Shown in pieces: positions 40,488 to 53,160 of a stretch of DNA of 64,000 bases; the stretch's first letter is position 1, and the number at the start of each line of letters is the position of its first letter. The notes under the pieces are model-generated. The model was not told the origin of the DNA. It did no database searches and worked only from the letters and a program-made list of their open reading frames with translations. The DNA is from Kalaharituber pfeilii (taxonomy: Eukaryota > Ascomycota > Pezizomycetes > Pezizales > Pezizaceae), in the NCBI GenBank assembly GCA_015179045.1, contig WHUZ01000074.1, positions 1-64,000 of the forward strand. Direction: 5' to 3'. The translations under genes were made by a program, and so were the position numbers.

Positions 40488-41190
40488 TATCAATACTCGC
40501 ATGCCGCCCTATGGGCTATGGCGATGTTTAGTTACATGTAAGGGGATAACTTGAAATATCAAAGGTGCAGATAACTTGAAACGTCAAAAGGACAACAGAG
40601 AAATTCCGTCCCGTCTCTAACTACTCCCGTCTCTACCCTCGGCCTGCCCATTCCAGTTAATTCCAACCAATCTGTCTCCCGCGGTGTTGTCGTCTTCATC
40701 GGTCTGCACAGCCCCGTCCTCGCCCCCCTTGGGCATCTTCCGTCTCCATACTCTTGCATTGTGTCAGTAGTACGTGTTTGGGTTTGTTTCGTCTGCCCTC
40801 GCCGCACCACCGGCTGTCGGTGGTGACCGATCTTGTATCTCCAGTTTTGTCGGAGGCCACCTTGCCTCCAAGGATGCCGGCCAGGGTGGCGACCACCTGG
40901 TGCCCCAGTCTTTGTAGTGTCTTGTAGGATATATTTCAGTCTGTTTTTCTTCCGGCGGCTCTCCTGGCTCTGGGCTTTCTTGTCTCCATTCCGTCCGATC
41001 TCGTTCTGGTACGGAAGCCGTGTACCGATCTTAACTACCAGGTCTCGCCTTGGTGTTCCCATGACCCATAACACCACCCACATTCAATGTCGCCTCTCTT
41101 CCGGTCCCATGCCTCCCTTACCCGTTGTGAGGCCCCCTTTCTGCGATTCGCGCCATCCACTCTTGTGTCGAGGAAATGGCTGGCCCCGAA
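40451..41190 (-). mobile_element. Family A LINE ORF2 end, old
   Basis: Poly(T) of about 34, then the reverse tail (mixed pair ATCGC/GCGAG). In minus sense there is a broken ORF2 C-terminus (VATLAGILGGKVA, RWCGEG). The 5' side runs into GGCTGGCCCCGAACCATAC, resembling the family D inner end. Confidence 0.68.
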
Positions 41191-42030
41191 CCATACATCA
41201 GATATAGATGGCAATATTTAATATTCGGCCAATCCTGAATATCCTGAATATTAGACAGGCTTCACCGAATTATCAAATCGGATGAACTCCAGGCTTCACT
41301 TTCTATTTATCCAGTCGGAAAACTTCCAGTTTCACGCCAAGAAGAGGAAAAATGTTATACTTATTAGATTAGATAATCGACAGCAGTAGCGAGAACCCAT
41401 AGTTGTCAAGTACTAAGTAGTATAGAGCTACGGAGAGAGAGGGGTACTGAAGTTGTCCCAAGTAGTAGGCTTTATTGCGTAGAATAGAAATGAAATGAAA
41501 ATGATAGTACGCAATCTCAATCTGCCTAAGGTACATATGTTTTACCCGCGTTGCTCGTACACGATGTGGGCTGATCAAAATTGTTGTCCGTGGTTATATC
41601 TGTCTTGCAGGCTAATTACTGAGAGGAATAGGTTCACGTTCTCCGTCTCCTGTCCCAGCACGACTTTAACCATTTCAACCTACCTCAACTCACTCACTCA
41701 CCTAAACCCAAATTTTCACCGTAGTACAGCAAGCACGTTTCAAAACTCGTGGCAGCCAAGAATTGGACATACAATATCAGATAAGTATTACTCTATCCGG
41801 TATCGCAAAATATTATGGACACAGGAGGGCGGGGTGAGTACCTGACAATTCCCCGGTATTCATAGCGCATCCGGCATTAGCAACAGGGTTTTTTGCATGT
41901 GAACGGGATGTAGTATAAGCAAGGGAAATACTGTAGTATGTATACTGTACTAGTAACAACCCCACGCTGTGGGTGTAAGTAGATCAAAAAAAAATTTAAC
42001 TCATGCGCGGGTAGCTAGGTATATGTACAA
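41191..42030 (-). other. Interval with a diverged family A half-LINE
   Basis: At 41,525-41,760 the minus sense shows a worn copy of the half-LINE 3' UTR (matching ACCCGCATCATG ... ACATGT) and ORF1 end. No gene elsewhere. Confidence 0.4.
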
Positions 42031-42205
42031 GGTCCGATGGGGAAGAAAACCAAAAAAAAAAAAAAAAATAATCCCAAACCTAGAGTGTCGTCCGGATCCA
42101 GAAAAATGCGAAAAAAAAAAAAAAAAAAAAAAAAATTATATCCAAAACACACACACAAAAACCAAAACAAAAAATAAAATTCAAAAAAAAAAAAAAAAAA
42201 AAAGA
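42031..42205. repeat. Three poly(A) tracts downstream of the chitinase gene
   Basis: A-runs of about 18, 25 and 22 are separated by short non-LINE sequence. No family A or B tail precedes them, so they look like slippage tracts. Confidence 0.6.
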
Positions 42206-42263
42206 TTCCTAGTACATCTCCCCCCCCTTTCTCTCTTCTCCCCTTCGTACTTATTCCCCCCCC

Positions 42264-45200
42264 TCAGAACGGATTCGCCCATGCCGTCCGCGCAGTCACT
42301 GCGGCATCTAGATGCTCGATCCGCTCGATAATCTCCAGCGTCTTCTGGTCCACCTTGGTCTTGTCCGCGACGTACCACTGCGTCTTGAGCGCGCGCGTAT
42401 ACGTGTCCATGAAGGTCTCCGCCCGCGTGCGCGCGCGGTCCGCGCGGCCCTTGATCCACGACTTCCACTCGGTGTCCACGTTCGTAACTAGGTAGTTCGC
42501 GTACAGGACGCCCGAGCCCCGGCGCACCTCGGGCATGGAGTGGAACGGCAGCACCTGGGTGTCCATCTCGCGCCAGGCGGCCTCGACGCGGTTGGCCTGC
42601 GCCACGAGCGCGGTCGAGACGGACGCGATCTTGTGGTACTCGTAGGCAAAGTACACGTCCTTGACGCTCTGGATCGCGCGGTGCGGGGCGTCCTTGATCC
42701 ACTCCTTCATGGTGTCGTCGGCGTTGATCTCGTCCTCGCCCCACATGCCCTCCTTGGCCGTATTGACGCCCTTGGCCAGGAGCACGAACTCGCTCGCGTG
42801 GCTGTCCCTGGACGGATACGCGTAGGCCACCCAGTCCAGCGGCTGCTTGTTGCCGAGGGCGGGGTACGTGGTGCTTGCGACTCGGATCTTAGTGTTGAAC
42901 CAGTATTCCTGGATGTACTTGCACAGCGTGACTTGATTCCCGTTGGCCACGCTGGGGTTGTGGAAATTGGTGCCGCGTGCCTTGGACCGCTCCTGGATGA
43001 AGTGCTTGATCATCTGGAACTCGAGGATGTGCTCAGTGGCAAAGTCTTTGGTGTTGACGCCGGCGACTGGCTGTGTCGTTGCGCCAAACGTGTAGTCGTT
43101 GCAGTCGGTGGGGACTAAGGGGCCGTAGGTTACAATATTGGGGTTGCGCTGCATGGACCCGGCAATTGTTAGCTTGGTTTACACAGGTGGAATGAAGTTC
43201 GTTGTAAGGAAAGGAAGGAAGGGGGAGGGGTCGTGGATGGGCAGTGAGTGAGAGAGAGTTCAGGTACTACTTACGCTAAGGATCGGCCCGGAGGAATCAA
43301 ACCTGGGCGCGTTGAGGACCATCTTTGCGATACCGGCGCAGATCGTGTTGTCCTTGGAGGCGCGCTTCTGGAGGCGGCCGTAGTGCGTCGCAAGATCCCG
43401 CGGGTGCATAAAGCCCAAGTCTCGCCTGAAATTGGAGACCTCCGCGGGGTCGGGCTCCTGATCCCACCCGGAAATCTGCCCGCATTCGCCGAGCTCCATG
43501 CCATCTGTCTTGGGCGGGCAAAAGAGACAGCGCTTCGGGATCGGGATGATGGGGCCAAAGACGCCAGTGCGCTTGGTCAGGGTGTGGACGTCGTCGGCTA
43601 GGAGGCTAACGGCGGTCGTGTTGTGGAAGGACCTGGTTTGCAGGGCGCGCTCCTCAAGCGTGGGGCAGGTGTTGCCGTCAACGAGAGTCTTGGGGTTCAT
43701 GGATGCGATGGGGAGCTTGAGCGCGTTCCAGCCGAAGGGCTTGGGGGCCTCGGCGATGGCGTACAGGTCGGCGCCCACCTCGATGCCGTACGTGAAGGGA
43801 CAGGTGGCCTGCTGGCTCGAGGCCTCGGCTTCCGCGTGCAGCCTGATCCACCCGTCGCCCGTGACTGCGACTTTGGCGGAGCCGTCGATGCGCCAGCGCT
43901 TGTCGAAGTCGATGCCGAAGATGAAGCTGGGCTTGAGATGGGCAGTCATCTGGCCGTATGCCTTGACGGACCAGTCGAACGTGGGCGGGCGGAGACCTTG
44001 CAGCGTCAGCTGCCTGTTGGGGCTGTCGAGCGTCTTGGGCTGGAACTCGTCGCCTTGGTTGGGGTAGGTTTGTCGAATTTCCCAGGACGCAATGTCGACG
44101 CGGGACTCCATGTGTCCGGCAACAGTCACATCCGCGTCGAGCGCGACGTGGAGCTTGAAGTTGGGGCCGACGGTGAGTATCTTGGGGATGCTGAACGTAG
44201 CGCCGGGGAAGTCTTGCAGGCCGATCAGCTCCTTGTCGCCGCTCTCGTACACGGCGCGGCCCATGGCGTCGAGGGTGAAGACGGCGGAGACGTCGCCTTT
44301 GGTCTTGAAGAACAGGTAGGACTTGCTGAGGTCGAGCGGCAGGGCGAGCGTGCAGATGATGGTGAGGCCCCAGCTGGCAGACACGTCGACGTTCGCGGTG
44401 GCTCTGATGTCAATGGATGCCTCGACCGAGGGCCCCCCGTCCGCGGGCTGGCACGGGCCCCACTTCTGCTTCGCGATGATGGCGGTGAACTGCTGGTTGA
44501 GGTTGTGCGTGAACTCGGGCTTGATGTTTGGGTTCAGCAGCCCGCGCAGCCAGTCGATGATGTCCTGCCCGAACCAGCGCTTGTGCAGCTCCTCCTTGCT
44601 GAGCGCGCCAAAGTGGAAGTCGTCGCGCCACTCGTCCTCGAGCCAGCGCTTGTGGCTGCCGCCCGTGTCGGCGAGCGAGCGCTTGAGCTTGCGCTTGCGC
44701 TTCGCGGCCGCCGCGACGATGTTGTCCCAGTAGCCGACCTCGTTGCTGAAGTCCACGCGCATCTGCGTCTCGTGCTGGTCGCGCGGCACGCGCATCCACT
44801 CGTAGTCGAAGGTGAAGTCGTAGATCAGGGCCTCGGCGCCGCGCTTCGCGAGGTGCGGGTAGCGCTTGACGAGGTGGTGGGGGAGCGTCTGGTTCTCGGC
44901 GGGGACCAGGGACTTTGCGACGGCGTACTTGCTTGGCCCGCAGCCCTTGGGCATCTCGACGATGGTGCCGGACACGCCGTGGCCGAGGTAGATCTTGCCG
45001 CAGTTGCTGTTCTCGGACAGATCTGTGCACACCATCTGCACCGTGTGCTCGTCCTCGCTGACGGCGTCGTTGCAGTTGAATACCTCCCAGTGCGAGCCGT
45101 CGCGCCTGCGCAGCGAGACCTGGATCTCCTCCGGGGAGGTGAGCACCCAGAACGCGAACGTGGCGTCGTCGGGGTCGTTGTCGCTGCTGGTGTCCGCGTG

Positions 45201-48200
45201 CCCGTCGCCCCAGGTGTTGTCCAGCTGGAGGTCAAAGTCCGTCGCCACGTCGTTGCCCTCGGGCGGGTTGGGGAACAGGCGGTCGAGGGGGACGGGCAGG
45301 AACGGCGACTTTCCGTCCGCGGGGTCGCAGCAGTACACGCGGGTGCGCTCCAGCCGCGGCGCGCACGACGCCCCCGCGCCGTAGTCGCTCTGCGCGAGCT
45401 GCACCTGGTGGCCCTGGTCGCAGTGGTTGTCGAAGCAGCTCCCGGGCTCGCCGTGCCAGTCGCAGTTGGTCCATTGTTTTGCTTCGTCCGGCGGGCAGCA
45501 GAAGCGCTTCGTGAGAGCGAGGTCGACGCTGTTGAGGCCGGCTTCGAGGAGGTCGCCTATGAGTGGGCCCCAGCTGGCAATGTCTGCGACCGTCTGAAGG
45601 AAGGTTCCTGCAAATGTCTGGAGTATTTGTCAGCAATCGCATTATGCTAATGTCATCCCACAGCAGGCTGGGAAGGGACTCACCATGAGTTTATCTCCGG
45701 TGTTACAGCTTCCTCCATGTCCCGTCCAGTAGCATTTCGTCTCCTTACCAGCCGGCACGTCGCAGCAGTACGCCTTGTTTCCGTCCTCGCAATAAGCCCC
45801 GCTGCCCCACCTGTTCATCTGCACCATGACCTCCCCGTCTTCGCAGTGACCGTTGCACGACGGGGCCGTTCCGCGCCAGCGACAAGTATTTGGATCCGGA
45901 GCGGCGGCGATTGGGCAACAGAGCGTGCTATCGTCCTCGCTTGAATGCCGGAACACCGGTGTAGCATCGCCGCAGGGCTGGGTGGTGACCTTGATGAACC
46001 CGGCCTTGCACTTGCCGCCGCAGTCGGTGACGTAGCAGTCCTGCGCGGTCATGTCGTCCCAGTAGGACTTCTTGTCACTTTGGCCCTGGAAGGCGTCCAG
46101 ATCCCTGGGCGCAAGAACGCCCTTGAGCGCGTCGAGCTTGAGCGTGTCCTGGTCGATGGCCCAGATGAGCAAGCCGCCGAGGCCGAGGTTGTTTGCGAAC
46201 TTGATTTTGGCTTTCATGGTCTCTTCGTCGTCGTAGGAGACCCATTGGTCCTGGTTCCAGTGGATGTACTTGACGGCGGCATTTTCGTCGTAGTAGGGTT
46301 TGATGCCATTCTCTTGGATGATCTCCATGATCTCCTTGTACGTGAGAGTCCCGGAATTGCCACTGCACTATATAGAGAGATTGTGTTAGCTGGATGTGCA
46401 AGTTAGGCTTGAGGGGGGGAGGGGGGCATTGGTCTTACGCCTCCTGGCGCTGCTCCGCCCTTGAAAACGCAACCGGGCCGATAGCAGGTGGGGTCAGCCA
46501 GCTGGAATGATCGGCCGTAGAACCCGATACCGATGTTGAGCTTGTTTGCGGGCACGCTGTTGCGCCAGAACAGGTCGAGTGCTTGTTTGATTTCGGTAAG
46601 ATTGGTGTGCGCGAGGACTTTGCTTCCGATGGGGTTGTTGGAGTCCCATGTTCCGTGGAGACTGGGGTCGGGGCCCGTCAGCGCTTCGGGCCGGAATGAA
46701 ATGGGGGAGGGAAACTTACTCGTAGCTCATCACATTAACCCAGTCGACGTACTTTACTGACGCGAGGTCGAAATGCCGAAGGTACCAGTAGCTAGTCGGG
46801 ACGGTGAATGATACGACGTAGTCAAGCGGCTCCTTGTCGAGCGCCTCTCTGAGTTCTTTCAGGAATTGTGTAAAGTTCTCGCCGTCCTGGGCGTGCCCGC
46901 CACGGTCATCTGCGCCCGGATACTCCTACATATACATCCTGCATCAGCATCGGTACCCAGCAAAATATTCTCAAACCAACGGCCTTACCCAATCGAAGTC
47001 GACACCGTCGAAGGCGAACTCGCGCATAAAGCTAATCAAGTTGACGATGAACGCAGACCTGCTGGCTTTGGTTGCGACCATGGTGCTAAAGACCGGCTGG
47101 AACGGGCCGGGGTCGTTGAACGTCCAGCCGCCGAGCGCGATCATGCATTTGAGGCCGGAGTTGCGCTTCTTGACGCTGGTGAGGTCGTTGAAGAGGGACT
47201 CGGGCAGGCCGTCCATGGGCACGATGTTGAAGTCGTCGGGGGTGATGAAGCCGAAGGAAAAGACGAGATGTGTGAGGGCGCCGACGGGGATTTTGTTAAA
47301 GTCCTGCAGGTCTGCGATTAGTATGGCTGGCCCGCAATGCACCATCGAGCAGAAAGAGCGCCCACCATCCCGGCGCACGAGCGGTCATGCGCCCACGCCT
47401 CGTAGTACCCAATGATCTTCTTCTGGACGTCGCCCCCGGACGCGCCGGAGCCGGGCTGGTCGCAGTTGCTCTGGCACCCGACGCCCTCCGCGTCGCCCTT
47501 TGTGCAGAAGTCGGCCGTCATCCCACAGAAACCGTACTGGCTGCAGCAGACGTTCAGTGGGCATTTCTTTCCGGGGGGGTCGGCGAAGCGCCCGCACTCG
47601 GCCTTGGCGTCGCAGTTGGACCAGCAGACTTCGTTGGGGGAGACCCCGCTGGTCCCGCAGGCCTCGGGGCCGTAGTTGCAATAGCCGGTGAGCTTGGAGC
47701 AGCATGCCTCTGATGGTGTTGACGTCAGGTTAGTTTAGGGATTGGGGAGGAGGGGATTGAAGAGCGGCAACGCACTGTTTGAGCACGGCTTCGTCTCGGA
47801 GCAGGAGTAGTCGTCGTCGGTAACTTGCCGTTTCAGGAGCTCGTCCTGCGCGCTTGCGGGGCAAATGGGCGCGGACTCGTCCCATCTCTTCTCCTTGACC
47901 GAATAGTCGAACGGCCTGGTCATCACTGGGTCAGTCTGCGCACGCCAAACCAAAATGTAAGTGCTTCAACTTACGAGATCCGCGGCCGGCAGACCAGCGC
48001 ATCGTCCTCGCTCCTGCGGATCTTGTGGTGGGAGTGGTGTCGTCTCGCGTAGTGTACATGGTCTGGAATAAAGTGGGCAGACGCCCCGAGGATCTCAATG
48101 GCGCACACGAAAAGCAGTGCACAGAGCAGAAGTGTGGGCTTCCTGGTTGCGCTGGAGATGCTACTACCTCCGAGCCCGCGTGCGCGCGGATGCAGGAGGG

Positions 48201-48207
48201 TAGCCAT
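42264..48207 (-). CDS. Subgroup C (killer-toxin-like) GH18 chitinase, 1,790 aa
   Basis: Nine exons (minus): 48207-47975, 47915-47776, 47709-47366, 47303-46989, 46925-46720, 46661-46439, 46367-45684, 45617-43275, 43148-42264. Reading phase holds across all eight introns (58-126 nt). Residues 25-44 form a signal-peptide core (LLLCALLFVCAI). A Cys-rich region (125-170) and a hevein-type chitin-binding domain (about 173-205, CPLNVCCSQYGFC) follow. GH18 spans about 221-600 with the intact catalytic motif FDGVDFDWEYP (D338, D341, D343, E345; the Glu lies just after intron 4), plus MSYD and LIWAID. A long Cys-rich and beta-rich C-terminal part follows, as in fungal chitinases related to the zymocin alpha/beta toxin subunit. 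Expected role: secreted or cell-wall endo-chitinase cleaving beta-1,4-GlcNAc polymers. Unlike many relatives it has no LysM domains; these are in the divergent neighbour. Splice sites are inferred. Confidence 0.88.
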
Positions 48208-50259
48208 CGTGATCGAGGAGGGGAGACGTGCAAAGCCCTTTGCGTGAGCCCAGATGTCGCTGGGACGAAGGCGCGGGACTTATGGGGGATGGAGGAGAGG
48301 TTTCTCTGCCGCAGGGAGGCCCGTCCTATTTCTTGTTCAGCGCGGCGCGGGGTGTCCCGTCCTAATTGGATCGTGATAACTTGGATAAAAGGTGTGCATC
48401 ATCATCGTCATTCGCAAGGGTAACGCATACGATAAGTCTGGTAGCACATGTACGCACCCGACTAGACGTAACGCGAACCTCATGCTCCCCTCCCCATCAG
48501 GAGCTCCGTAAAAAGGATCCAATTTGCACCGCATGTATATTGCCGTGGGGGCAGCCGAATCCACAATGATCAGTTTTTTTTTTCTCACCGAAGCACAAAG
48601 TTTGCAAATTTCCCCTTCCCCCCTCCGGCTATCACATCGCATAATCGCAACTTTTTTGTGCAAAAGACGGGATCCACACCACGACATGGCATGATTCCGG
48701 CACGCGCCGGGAGTGGGGTTCGTCGGTCAGGGACAGGGGGCAAGCGGTATCGCATTTTTTCGGAGGTTATGTTAATCTTAGGGCCCTGCTGTGCATGACG
48801 AAGCTTGTTTTGGAGTTATGTAACGTGCTGACTGCTGTGCGACGTCGCTTGGGCTCGTAGGGCGGCGTTTATAATGAAATTGTTCACCTTGCATGTGCAG
48901 GGTTGATGTTAGTGCAGGTGGTAAGCAAGCGCCGGTGTGGCGGCCCACTTGCCCTTGCAGGCAGGGCTGTCGCCACTCCAGATGTGGCTTGCAACAGCCC
49001 AGATTGCCTAGCCAGGTAATTTGCGTATAGAACCCCGCTTATCCCCGCCGGCTCTGGAGGGCCTCACCAGAACCCTTCCTATCCGAAAAGTAGCCGCAAG
49101 GCAACAGCAAGTATCGTCTTTTTTCCTCTACAACCTAGAAACACATATTCACTGCCTGATTGCAAGTGACCAATAAGCATCCTTATACCGCACGGGCATA
49201 ACATGTTATCAGCCGGGAAGGATACTGTACGATACTCACGCTTCAGGATATCAATGCCTTCCTCACTTGTCATCAAAACAGGATCTGCTTGTTAAAAGTA
49301 AGCTTGGTGTAATTGTGTTGGATGAGTCAGTGTCGCACATGGTACTACCAAACGAATTCCCCTTTGTTGTGAAGGGAAGGTTTGAATGACGTCTTATTTT
49401 TCCCGTTACGTGCTGTGCATTTTGTGTTCTTCTATTCAGCCAGGAAAGCCTGCCGTTTGCTTCGGGAAACACGTGGCGGCGGCGCCCCGAGAGAGGGTGG
49501 GGGGGGGTTTGAGTCTCATTGCGCGATGTACTGTACATGGCCGGGCTAAGCTAGTTTCGGAGATTAGCCCAAGCTACATTCGGGGTTATCGCGACGCTCA
49601 CCGGCGAGGCATGGCTACGGCTAAAAATATTTGCATTTGCGATGGAACTCTCCGTGTGTTGGTTAGTGCCCAGCGTAACCTCCCGTCATCTATGATTATA
49701 TCCGAGCATGTGGGTAGTCTTGCCCCCCTGTTTCGGGTACGTGGGATCAAAGGGCGATGCGAGTGTGGAGTCTGTGAGTCTGTACCTGCAGCTGATTTCA
49801 AACCTTCGGTGCTTGGGGAAATTATCGTGGCGGCAGTTGTGTGACTTAGAGTGACCAAAGAGCGTACAACATGGAGTTTGATTGTGTTTTCGCGTATGCA
49901 TGTTGGTTATTACGCGAGCATTACAGCCGATAGCGAAGAAAGCTTACTCGCCAGGAAATTGGAGAAAAATTTCCGGCAATGTGGGACAGCAGGGAGTAAG
50001 CATCATAGATATTGAATCCGTTCTTGGACGTGCCGGCTGCCCGCGAATGTGCGCTAGTCCCTCGTGTAGCCCCACCATCTCTGAATCTACAGTCTCGAGT
50101 TCCGCCGCCCCAGGAGGATACTTCAATTGAGTCTTCTCGTTTGCGGGTCGCTCTTTTTTTTTTTTTTCCCCTTCCAGTTTTCGTTTTTTACGCAGCTTTT
50201 TGCTTGCCTGTCCTGCGCAACTGGAAGCTTGAACGGGCATCTTGCTGCACAATCTCACA
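48208..50259. promoter_or_regulatory. Shared intergenic region between divergent chitinase and LysM genes
   Basis: 2.05 kb with no transposon tails and no convincing gene. It is the only upstream sequence for both genes, so it should carry both promoters and possibly shared control sites. A pyrimidine-rich stretch (50,150-50,180) precedes the LysM start. I cannot point to a specific regulator site. Confidence 0.5.
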
Positions 50260-53108
50260 ATGGCTCCCAGCGCGTTCGTGTCTGCTGGGCGACGACGAGC
50301 GAGTCCCATACTCCATACACTTGTCGGGCTCGCGGTCCTCGCCCTCAACTTGCCGTGCATCACCGCACTCCCCTTCTACACCAACTCGACAGTCCCCGCG
50401 AACCTGAGTCCGGAATGCCAGGCGGCGCTGATGGCGGACGTTGCGGACTGCTACCCCGTGGTGGGGGCGCTCCGCAATGGCGCCTTCTATCCACAGGCTG
50501 TGCTCGAGACCATGTGTACGTCCGCGTGCACGGCGGCGCTGGCGGCGTATCGTGGCTCGATCGCGACGGCGTGCAGTGGGCAGACGTGGGTCGGGTACGA
50601 GGACGTGGGCTGGCCGGTCACGGTGATTCCGGAGCTGATGATTTACCATTACAACTTGGCGTGCTTGATGGACGAGGGGCGGTACTGTAATGTGGTTGCT
50701 GCGGACTATGCGGCGCAGCTGGATCCTCAGGGTAAGTGGGATGTTGTGATTCCGCGAATTGTGTGGACGCTCGGGACTGATGTGTGCAGCCGGACATCCG
50801 ATTTACGGAACATCGTGGCCGGGTGCAAACACCACTGCGCCCATTGATACCTGCGATCTCTGCTTCATCAAGAGCATGCGCATCCAGGCTGGCTCGCCAT
50901 ACTACAACGGCCCTCGGCTGCTCTCGCAGTCCCAGTACCAGTCCAAGACCTCCAGCTGCAGCGTTACGGGGTACCCACTGACCACAACGGACCCTCCCGC
51001 GATTTCTGAAGTCCCCGCCACCACCACCACCGACGGCAGCACAGAGACGCCCGGGGCGTGCGCGGGGACAACGTACCAGATCCAGCCGGGCGACACCTGC
51101 CACTCCGTCTCGACCAGCCAGGGCATCGGCACCGCCTGGCTGCTCATGGACAACGACCTTGCGGCCGCATGCGCCGACTTCCCGACCTCGGGCTCCCTCT
51201 GCCTGGTAAACACCTGCAGCGTGTATACCGTGGCGCAAAACGACACGTGCGACTCAATCTCGAGCGCGCACAACATCACCCTAGCCCAGTTCAAGAGCTG
51301 GAACCCGAGCATCAACTCGGGGTGCTACAATCTGGACAAGATGGTCGGGTACCAGGTCTGCGTCAGCATTCCTGGCAGGCCGTACGTGGCGCCGACCACG
51401 ACCATCGCCGCGCCGACCATCCCAACCACGCCGGCGCCGGTGCCGACGGATCTTGCGAACCAGACGACAACGTACTGCGGCAGGTACTACCAGGCCCAGG
51501 TCGGCGATTACTGCAACTTGATTGTGATGAAGTACGGGATTTCGTTGTCGGACTTTGTCTTTTTAAATCCTGCGATAAATGTGAATTGCACAAATTTGTT
51601 TGCGCAGGAGAGCTACTGCGTGCAGGCAGTGGGAGACAGTGAGTATTTCACGCCCCCTTTCATTCATTGCAGTAGCGTCGCTTTTGGGTTAGGGTGCTGT
51701 GGCCCCAGAGCGCGAGCGGCTAATGGCTTTTTTCCCGTCACATTGTAGTCAACACCTACAGCGGACATCCAAACTCCCAAGCCGCTAGTGCGACATTGAC
51801 GTCGGTAATCCTGACCGAGGACCTCGCGACGACGCTCCCCGACGCAACCTGGACCGCGCCGCCCGCTCTGTGGACCGATCTCCCGATGGCGCCGCAGACA
51901 CGCCCGGACTGCGAAACCCTGTTCGACGGCATCGTCTTTGCGGCTGCGCCCAATTGGAACTCGCCGTGCGAGCTAGCAGCGAGCTCGTTTGGGGTGACGC
52001 TGGAAGAGCTCGGGGTGTGGAATCCATGTATGTGATTTTTAAAAAAATCTTGCTCCGTAGATTTTGTGTATGGTGCGGATAACTGATATTGCCGGCGGGG
52101 TTTTATAGCACTGGGAAATACGTCGCTGCCGTCATGCGGGTTCAATACGTCGTACCAGTACTGTGGGAAGTATTGGTTTGGGAGTGCACCGCAGGTGGAG
52201 CTGACTTTTGAGTTGCCAATGCGGGTATGTATATTTATATCAGGTTGCCAACTCGGCAGGGCTGGAGACTGGCTAACCTATACACATTTTTGAATAGAAC
52301 GGCACACTCAAGACTGGCTGCTACCGCTACGTTGACCTCACGGACAACCTTGACTGCCTCGACGTCCTCGAAGGCTACAACATCACTATTGCACAGTTCT
52401 ATGCGTGGAACACCGACGTGGGCCCAGACTGCACGGGCTTGCAGCCGGGGTACCAGTACTGCGTCGAGCTTGACGAAGGCGTGACCCTGACGACGACTAC
52501 GACGACTGCGCCCACGACCACCACGGGCACGGGAACGAGCACGACGGCGCAGCCAACGGGTCCCCCGGGCCCTGTTCAGGAGGGGCAACCAGAGAACTGC
52601 AACAAGTGGCATCTTGTCGTCGGTAAGTTACCATCCCCGCATTTTCACTTTTTTCCCGCATCACAATTTTACTAACCCCCCCCCCCCCCCCCCAGCCGGC
52701 GACAACTGCAACGTCCTCGAAAACACCTACTTCCTGACTCACGCGCAATTCCTCCTGTGGAACCCCTCCGTGTCCTCGGACTGCGTCTCCGGCTTCTGGC
52801 CCGACTACTACTACTGCGTCGGCACGACCGACACCGTGTCCTCTACGCGCGTGTCGTCGCCGACCGCGCCCACCGCCACCGCGACCCCCGTGCCCGCCCC
52901 GGACCCGCACCAGGACAACAACGCCATCTCGAGCTGCAACAAGTACGCGCAGGCGCAGACTGGAGACGGGTGCTGGGCGTTTGCGGATAGGAATGGGGTT
53001 GCGCTGGAGCAGCTGTATGCGTGGAATGCGGTGCTGGGGGCGGATGGGAGCGGGTGCGGGAATATGTTTTGGGCGACGTATTGGTATTGTGTTGGGGTGT
53101 ATGCGTGA
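50260..53108 (+). CDS. Secreted multi-LysM protein, 817 aa
   Basis: Six exons: 50260-50731, 50790-51638, 51749-52027, 52109-52224, 52298-52622, 52696-53108. Phases agree throughout, and introns are 58-110 nt. Start chosen at ATG 50,260 (CACAATGGCT). Residues 16-37 form a signal peptide (ILHTLVGLAVLALNLPCITA). A Cys-containing N-terminal region (38-250) precedes about seven LysM-like modules: near 252-297 (YQIQPGDTC), 302-350 (YTVAQNDTCDSI ... WNPSINSGC), 385-435 (YQAQVGDYC ... LNPAINVNC), 480-555, 573-625 (FYAWNTDVGPDC), 675-735 (LLWNPSVSSDC) and 765-815 (YAQAQTGDGC ... YAWNAVLG). Thr/Pro-rich linkers separate them. LysM binds chitin oligomers. Large multi-LysM proteins of this type are often encoded next to subgroup C chitinases (established for some ascomycetes). 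Likely extracellular chitin binding, protecting hyphae or assisting the chitinase (inference). Confidence 0.88.
52674..52693 (+). repeat. C-run at the 3' splice site of LysM intron 5
   Basis: About 18 consecutive C bases run directly into the CAG acceptor ending at 52,695. The tract doubles as the polypyrimidine tract and is prone to slippage. Confidence 0.85.
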
Positions 53109-53160
53109 AGGGGGGGTGGGGGGGCGGTTTACGAGAATTAGGCTCGTTAGCTTTTGTTTG

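Noticed and set aside
42540..43118. 192-codon plus-strand frame opposite the last chitinase exon
   Set aside because: Antisense shadow; the minus frame continues the spliced chitinase reading in phase.
43623..45650. 675-codon open frame on the plus strand opposite the chitinase
   Set aside because: It is the antisense shadow of a GC-rich coding exon. The minus strand has the domains, splice sites and signal peptide.
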